64,000 bases of DNA from Delphinus delphis. Its lineage: Eukaryota; Chordata; Mammalia; Artiodactyla; Delphinidae. Below, piece by piece: positions 58,263 through 64,000 of this stretch. The notes below the pieces were generated by a model that was not told the origin of the DNA, did no database searches, and saw only the letters and a program-made list of their open reading frames with translations. The stretch covers positions 61,387,740 through 61,451,739 of the forward strand of contig NC_082691.1 of the NCBI RefSeq assembly GCF_949987515.2, read 5' to 3'. Position numbers and translations under genes: made by a program. The stretch's first letter is position 1. Each line of letters begins with the position of its first letter.

Positions 58263-59322
58263 AGCTCGTGTCAGGCAAAAACCATCATGTCGAAGGAATA
58301 GGTTGGGGGAAGTATGTTTCCAGCAATTGCAACTGACCACTGCTTTCATTTTTCTTTGGTGAGGACTGGAAATGAATGATTGTCTTATGTTTAGGGCCTA
58401 GGGGTGGGGTTTGCTTAACTGAACAAAAAGAGTAGGTGGACTTAGGAGACATTTACATAGGCTTGGAAGAAATAATTGAAAGCACTGATGGATTAAACTG
58501 TTATGTCTTCCTTACTAATCCATCAAAAGTATAATAGGAAAGTGAGGGAAATGAACGAAGGACTGGGGTGAATTAAAAAGGGAACTGTATGCCGGTGGTG
58601 TGCTGGAATCAGCTCTTCGTGGAGTTGATAGTTAAATTCAGGATTTTGGCAGCCATCATTAAAATTATATAAACTTATAATTAGGTAAATTGCATTTTGA
58701 AGAAAGATAATAAATAATCAAAACTCATCACTTCCCAGTTATTTTATTACATTTTACTATTAATGTGTTCTTGAGGTTATTGACATCTATTGACTGTACC
58801 TGTATGGTGGAAATACTATATAACGATGTGCTACTGCTCATCTCTTACCAATTCTGTGTTCAGTGATGACACTTCAGTGGCTTAAAATCAGACATAGAAA
58901 TCATGGAAATCAGCAAATAGCAAAAGTCAGGGCTTTTTTTTCCCTGTGGAAAGCAGTTACACATTCACCAGGACACCATTGGGTATAACATTTTGCTGTT
59001 TGAGATACCGATTGCTTTTTATCTCTGTAAATGTACTTACTTTCTGAAGTTTTAGGCCTTCCAATATTATGTGTAAAGCTTTAACTGTTCTTAGGGAAAT
59101 ACTCAATTGTTTTAAAAGTATCTTAAATTTAAAGGAAGATATGCCTTCTTTTATTTAGCTTTTACTTATATGTAGACTATATTTTCGCAAACTTGTTCTA
59201 GTCTTTTAAAAATCGTTATTTAAAGGTATCTTGATAAATCTTTGTCTTTCTTGTAAGCCATTAGTTTCATTTATTGAGTTCCTTGTAGCAAGAATATACT
59301 TTTTTGTCCTTTTTAACATGGG
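58263..59322. other. AT-rich intron sequence without recognisable features
   Basis: Nothing supported. Confidence 0.45.
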
Positions 59323-59325
59323 TGT

Positions 59326-59362
<37 letters not shown>
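59323..59362. repeat. (GA)n microsatellite
   Basis: About 19 GA units with one slip (GGAG) in the middle. Confidence 0.93.
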
Positions 59363-59692
59363 TTGGGAGATTTAATTCTTACAGCAGTGTTATGGATGAA
59401 GTTGGCCAGTTAACACTAAGAAACTTTATTTCTCTAGTATTTTTATTTATGACTAGAATTTGATTTTTTTAAAATAAGATTAAAGTAGTGTTGTTTAGTT
59501 ATTTCCTACTTGTATATTTGGTATCTTTAGGTTCAGGTACTTCAGAAAATCAATGAATTAGAAAATTCTCCATAAAACTTTTGATTCATGTTACATTGAT
59601 CTGTCATACATATTTTCAGCACTCACAGGAATAAGAAAATAACATTGAAATATTGTGAAAATACTATGCTAAGTTGCTTATTATTCTGTAGC

Positions 59693-59900
59693 ATAGTGGT
59701 TTACATTTTTGGATCTGTAGTTGGGCCTTTTTGACTTTGGCCAAATCATTTAAATACTCTAAGCCTCTTATTTCTTCAGTTAAAGTGGTGATAATAAATA
59801 GTACCTGCCTCATGTGGTGGTTTTGAAGATTAGATAAGGTAATGTAACATTCAGCAAATTGCTTGGCTTATAGTAAAGTGCTCTGCCAATGTGAGCTTAT
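59693..59900 (+). mobile_element. MIR SINE
   Basis: CATAGTGGTTTACATTTTTG, TTTGGCCAAATCATTTAAAT, AATAGTACCTGCCTCATGTG and TTGCTTGGCTTATAGTAAAG in order. Confidence 0.85.
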
Positions 59901-61454
59901 TACCAAAATAATAACTCCTCCTATCTACAAGTTGCCTTGAATGGTGGGTATGAAAACTAGTAGTAAGTAAAAGATTATATGATATACTTTATAAAATAAT
60001 AAAAGCTGTTGAAGCAAAGTTGTGAGTAAATTCAGTCTTATGGCACGTAAGTAAGGTGATTAAGTGTTGTCACCTTTCATTTGTTCAGTGTAATGGTTAG
60101 ATATGAACCATACCAGCAAATAAGAAAACCATTTATTTTATTCACTGAAATGTTAAACCACTACTTTAGTTGTATAGATACATTCTGGATAAACTTAGGT
60201 GATTTTCCAAAAATATTAGGTAGCCCAATTGCTATAGAATAGAATTTAAGGATTCTTGGTTCCCTTAGTAATTTAAGTTTCGTATTGACTTGTTGGCCTT
60301 AATGAAAATTACAGGCTTTACCTTCTTTGCCCTCCCAAGTCTGCTCTTTAGTATAGTTGCTAAGGAACTGTGTCCAAATAATAAGCAAAACAGGAGTAAG
60401 AAGCAGAAGGGGGCACCAATAACCCACCTCTCAATACTTTTAGAAAGTTGGCTGCTTAACCTCATATTTTCTGTTTATTTGCTATTTTATTCTAGGTGCC
60501 TAGAGTTGATACTGTGTTGCCACTTTTTATTCTTAGTATTGATTGGGTTTTCCCTCTTTTTTCTGCTCTGCTACCTTATTCCTTCTGGAACCAGTAGGTT
60601 AATGGTAAGTATTTAAATAAGATTTACAAAGTTTTTAACCTAGTGAGGAATTTTTTACCCTCACCTATGTTGGTGAAAACTTTGTAGACTCCAGATGGTC
60701 TCTGTGGTTTCCCAGGTTTTCATTGTTGCCTTGTTTGTGTGTAGACTGATGAACTTTACTTTTGAGGTACTCCTATCCTTGCATGCTGTGTCAAACGGCT
60801 TCCATTGTTTGTGTGTTTCATAGTGATGTTTCTCTTGTTTTGTTGCGGGGGAGCAGGAGGGGGGCTTTTGGGGTGGGAAGAAGAAAAATCTTTCTCACAC
60901 TGGCACTTTTATTCCTCCTACAGTATTTGGAATCTTTCCAAATCTTGCCAGTTAGATATCTGTAAGATGTTTGTTGTATACAAATTAAAAACATAATTAC
61001 TGTTATCTTTGGGCAGAGTTATAGGTTGAGTGATTCTGCTCAATATCCATTGAGCAATATCCATTAAGTGATACTGCTTTCATCTATTGACTCTTCACTG
61101 CTAAATTTGCAATCAGATTTTGTGTTGCTTTATTTCTCATTTCAAGTTTCAAGGTGTTTGAGCCTTTTAAGTATTTTTAAAAGGTAGAAATAGGTTTTTT
61201 AGGATTTATCATAGCAATGTCTATTTGTTATGCTGTTCCCTCAAAGCTTTGTACTTTAATGATAAATTACCATTGCATTTACCACCAAGACCAATACTTA
61301 TTTCTTTGAACTTAGATTATGAAATATAATTTAATTGATTAAAAGGATGAGGCTAGATTTAGAGCACTGAGCTTCAAATAGTAAACTTTGGGAAGTCATT
61401 TTCATAAAATCCTATCAAAGAAAATATCTTAATTTTTTTGTTATACACAAGATA
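59901..61454. other. AT-rich intron sequence without recognisable features
   Basis: Includes a chance ORF at 60290-60616 (108 codons, hydrophobic). No repeat or gene is supported. Confidence 0.45.
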
Positions 61455-61769
61455 GTAGAATAAAGTAGAATAATTCATATTTACAAAATGAATACCAATG
61501 CAGCTATCACCAGTGTCCCGAAGTAGATAGAACATTGCCAGTACCCCAGAAACCCTCCCCTGTGTCTTCCTGATTATGAAACTTTTTCTTTCTCCTAGAA
61601 TAATCATAATTTTTTTGATAACCATTTCCTTGCTTTTGTGTTTTATCACTTACATATGCAATCTAAAGAATATCTTTAATTTTGCTGGCTTGGTATAAGT
61701 GGAATCATATTCTTATTTTGGATCTTCTTTTCCTCAGTATTATTTTTGTAAGATTCATTTATATTGTGT

Positions 61770-62338
61770 CTAGTATATGGAGGGAATAATAATTTTCCCT
61801 CTACCCTTCTGAGTTTTTAGCTGAGACTCTGGTAATAAAAGACAGATTAACATGAGAAAAACAAACAAGTTTATTAACATGTATGCTTTATGTATACATG
61901 GGAGGAACCCAGGGAAAAGTGAATAACTCTCCAAGATGACTTAGAATTGAGGCTTACGTGTCAATCTTAATAAGGAAAGGGGAGAGGGATTGTAGGTCTC
62001 TCAGGGGAGAGAAATGATTTTTAAGAAAAATGAATGGGCTTTTAGAAGAATGGATGGAAGATATGATAGTTTGTGACAAAGTTTGTCTGGATGTGGTGTC
62101 AACTTCTAGTCTTCTCTCCTGTGAGTCAGTCTTCTCTGGTTGATGAAATTCCTGGGGCAGGGAGGAAGGAACTCCCCAATTGAGTTCCTTCTGGAGGATG
62201 TCTTTAGACAGATGAAAGGAGTTCGGAGGGAGTCTCTCTATGGATTGGTTGTTTTTCAAGTGCCTACAGCTCAAAAATCAGTATACCAAAGTGGCATATT
62301 TCAGGGTGGCATATTCTGCTACCCTTCAGTAGCTGGTT
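61770..62338 (-). mobile_element. LTR-like insertion within the L1ME copy (family uncertain)
   Basis: AAAGACAGATTAACATGAGA, GTTTATTAACATGTATGCTT and AACTCTCCAAGATGACTTAG recall an ERV-type LTR. L1 text resumes afterwards. Confidence 0.5.
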
Positions 62339-62489
62339 AATTTCATCATTCTGTTTTATGAATATACCACAATTTATGTAACCATTCCATTGTTGGATAT
62401 TTGTTTCCATTTCATTATTATGAACACTGCTGCTGTGAATATTTTGTTAACATGCATTCTGGTGCACATGTGCACAGATTTCTGTAGGA

Positions 62490-62670
62490 CAGTATTAACG
62501 CAAAGTGTGGTCCTCTCCAACCAGCAGCATTGGTGTTGTCACCTGTGAGCTTACTAGAAATGCAGATTCTTGGGCCACACCCTCACCTACTGCTTCAGAA
62601 TCTCTGGTATCCAGTGAACTGAAACAGGCCGTTCAGGTGAATCTTATGCACATTAGAGCGAGAATCACTG
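62490..62670 (+). mobile_element. MER20-type MITE nested in the L1ME copy
   Basis: AAAGTGTGGTCCTCTCCAAC, ACTAGAAATGCAGATTCTTG, ACTGCTTCAGAATCTCTGGT and GAGCGAGAATCACTG follow the hAT MITE pattern. Confidence 0.75.
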
Positions 62671-62850
62671 CCCTGAGATTTATACCTTGAAGTGGATTGC
62701 TGAATTAGAGACTATGTATACCTTCAGCTTTATTTAACAGTTTTCCAGTGTAGTTGTATCAGTTTTTACTTAGGCCTGTGGTGTTTGAGAACTCCTGTTG
62801 TTGCTCTGTAAGAATATTGTCAAAGTTTTAGGGTTTTGTTTTTTGCTTTT

Positions 62851-64000
62851 CTTAAAATTTCAGTATTTTCTGAGTTCACTTTTAATTGCAGTTGAATTTT
62901 GCCTTTTCAGATTTATCGGAAAAATTGACTTCTTAGATTTACTGAAGACTTTCTAAAAATATTATTAGAAAACTTTTCAAACATTCTTAGAAGTAGAAAT
63001 AGTACTGTGAACTAATAATAAGCTTTATATACTCATCATCCACATTTACCAGTTAATTATGTTTTTCCATATTTGCTTTATCTCTCTCTTTTCTCTGAAA
63101 TATTTTAAACCAGATCCCAGATGCTGTATCATTTCACCTCATATACTCAAATGTGCATATCTGAAATACATACCATTTTCTTTACATGATGAGACTATCT
63201 TTAGAGGGCCATTTTTTTATTTTAAAAAGTTAGACAACATATTAAAAACATACAAATTCTAAAATAATGACAAAGCACAGTTTATAAACTGTTATTATTT
63301 GGGATATTATGAGTGAGAGATTTTGAATGAATTACAGTCTTTCAATAATTCTCTGCACTCTTCTAATGTATTCAATTAGATAATCTTACTGAATATTGTC
63401 TCTTTCACCAATAAAGTCAGAAATTTAGCTTTCTTAAAAGTAAAACCTAGTTAATCATTTTAGGGATAAGAAAATCTTTTGAGTGCTTAGAAATGTATTA
63501 CTTCTCTGATAAAACTCAACATGTGTAATGGTGTCCTAGTAGGTGACCAGAGTAGGCTGCTAAAAGAAATTTTATTAATATTTTGACTCTTTAATCTTAA
63601 AAGCAACCCTTTAAGAGCCTAGACATGCAATCTTCCACATCTGCTAATGGCTTGCTGTTGAGGTGTGCTGAGTTTATACCCTGAATCAGCATAGCCCAGT
63701 CTAAACTTATAGCAGAATTAAGAACACATGCATGGTTTTATAATGAATCAGCAGTGAGTGTTTTTTGAGTGGGTCTAGTTTGTTGGTCATTGTTGAATAA
63801 AAGTGAAAGTATAGGTGACTTTCAGGATAGGTGAGAAGGCAAAAATTAGATACTCGATCACTGTATGTTATTACTCAGTACAAAAAATGCTCAGTAGTAT
63901 TTACTTGATTTTTGCATTATTGTGATTCAGTTAAATACTGAATCATGCTGATCAGGAAACTACAGATTCATAGTATGTAATACATGTTATTTTAAAAAGT
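62851..64000. other. AT-rich intron sequence to the window edge
   Basis: 62990-63130 is weakly old-L1-like (CTCATCATCCACATTTACCA). No exon is recognisable. Confidence 0.4.

Larger units (their letters stand above)
61455..62850 (-). mobile_element. Ancient L1ME-type 3' region with two later insertions
   Basis: CAGCTATCACCAGTGTCCCG and ATAAGTGGAATCATATTCTT on the left, TATACCACAATTTATGTAAC and GAACACTGCTGCTGTGAATA in the middle, and TACCTTGAAGTGGATTGCTG on the right are successive reversed L1 segments separated by insertions at about 61770-62338 and 62490-62670. Confidence 0.65.
33411..64000 (+). other. ZNRF2: ZNRF2 intron 1 (5' part; continues past the window)
   Basis: The intron begins with the donor gtatgg directly after exon 1. 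No sequence resembling the next ZNRF2 exon (zinc finger, FKCPVC-type) is found in any listed frame up to the right edge, so the intron is at least 30.6 kb. A long first intron agrees with the human gene, which to my knowledge hosts MIR550A1 in it. The first part (about 33.7-37.4 kb) shows almost no recognisable interspersed repeat. Confidence 0.85.

Noticed and set aside
60290..60616. Hydrophobic 108-codon ORF resembling a membrane protein
   Set aside because: T-rich DNA readily encodes Phe/Leu-rich stretches. No conserved motif or initiation context is seen.

Overview
The window is vertebrate nuclear DNA from a cetacean, most likely a toothed whale. The strongest clue is about 20 tRNA-Glu-derived CHR-type SINEs of two forms. 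Eight are older, longer copies ending in AT-rich tails (CHR-1-like). Twelve are younger copies of about 205-220 bp that end in a pure A run (CHR-2-like). Many keep intact target-site duplications (TSDs). Cetartiodactyl L1 3' ends, MIR, L2, MaLR LTRs and MER5/MER20 relics fill in a typical placental background. No prokaryotic gene, CRISPR array or viral genome is present.

There is one recognisable protein-coding gene, ZNRF2 (E3 ubiquitin ligase, zinc and RING finger 2). Its CpG-island promoter lies at about 31.9-33.6 kb. Its first coding exon (32963-33410, + strand) encodes the N-myristoylated, low-complexity first 149 residues. The rest of the window, 33411-64000, is the 5' part of intron 1; the zinc-finger and RING exons lie beyond the right edge.

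Layout: 1-31.8 kb is intergenic DNA upstream of ZNRF2, rich in nested SINE/LINE/LTR insertions. One small CpG-dense patch at 22.26-22.34 kb carries a perfect CRE and a splice-donor sequence. 31.9-33.6 kb holds the CpG island, a 45-codon upstream ORF and exon 1. 33.6-44.9 kb is intron with no CHR SINE at all. 44.9-64 kb is intron with renewed SINE insertion and layered old L1/LTR copies.

No clearly new biological system was found. The observations most worth a check are: an intronic segment at about 37.57-37.65 kb that looks like the degenerate orthologue of the human MIR550A1 hairpin locus and also carries exon-like splice signals; the orphan CRE/CpG patch at 22.26 kb; the strong-context uORF that shares the ZNRF2 frame; and an unassigned protein-like minus-strand ORF at 51962-52219. 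Repeat names come from memory of consensus sequences, not from a search, so subfamily names are tentative.
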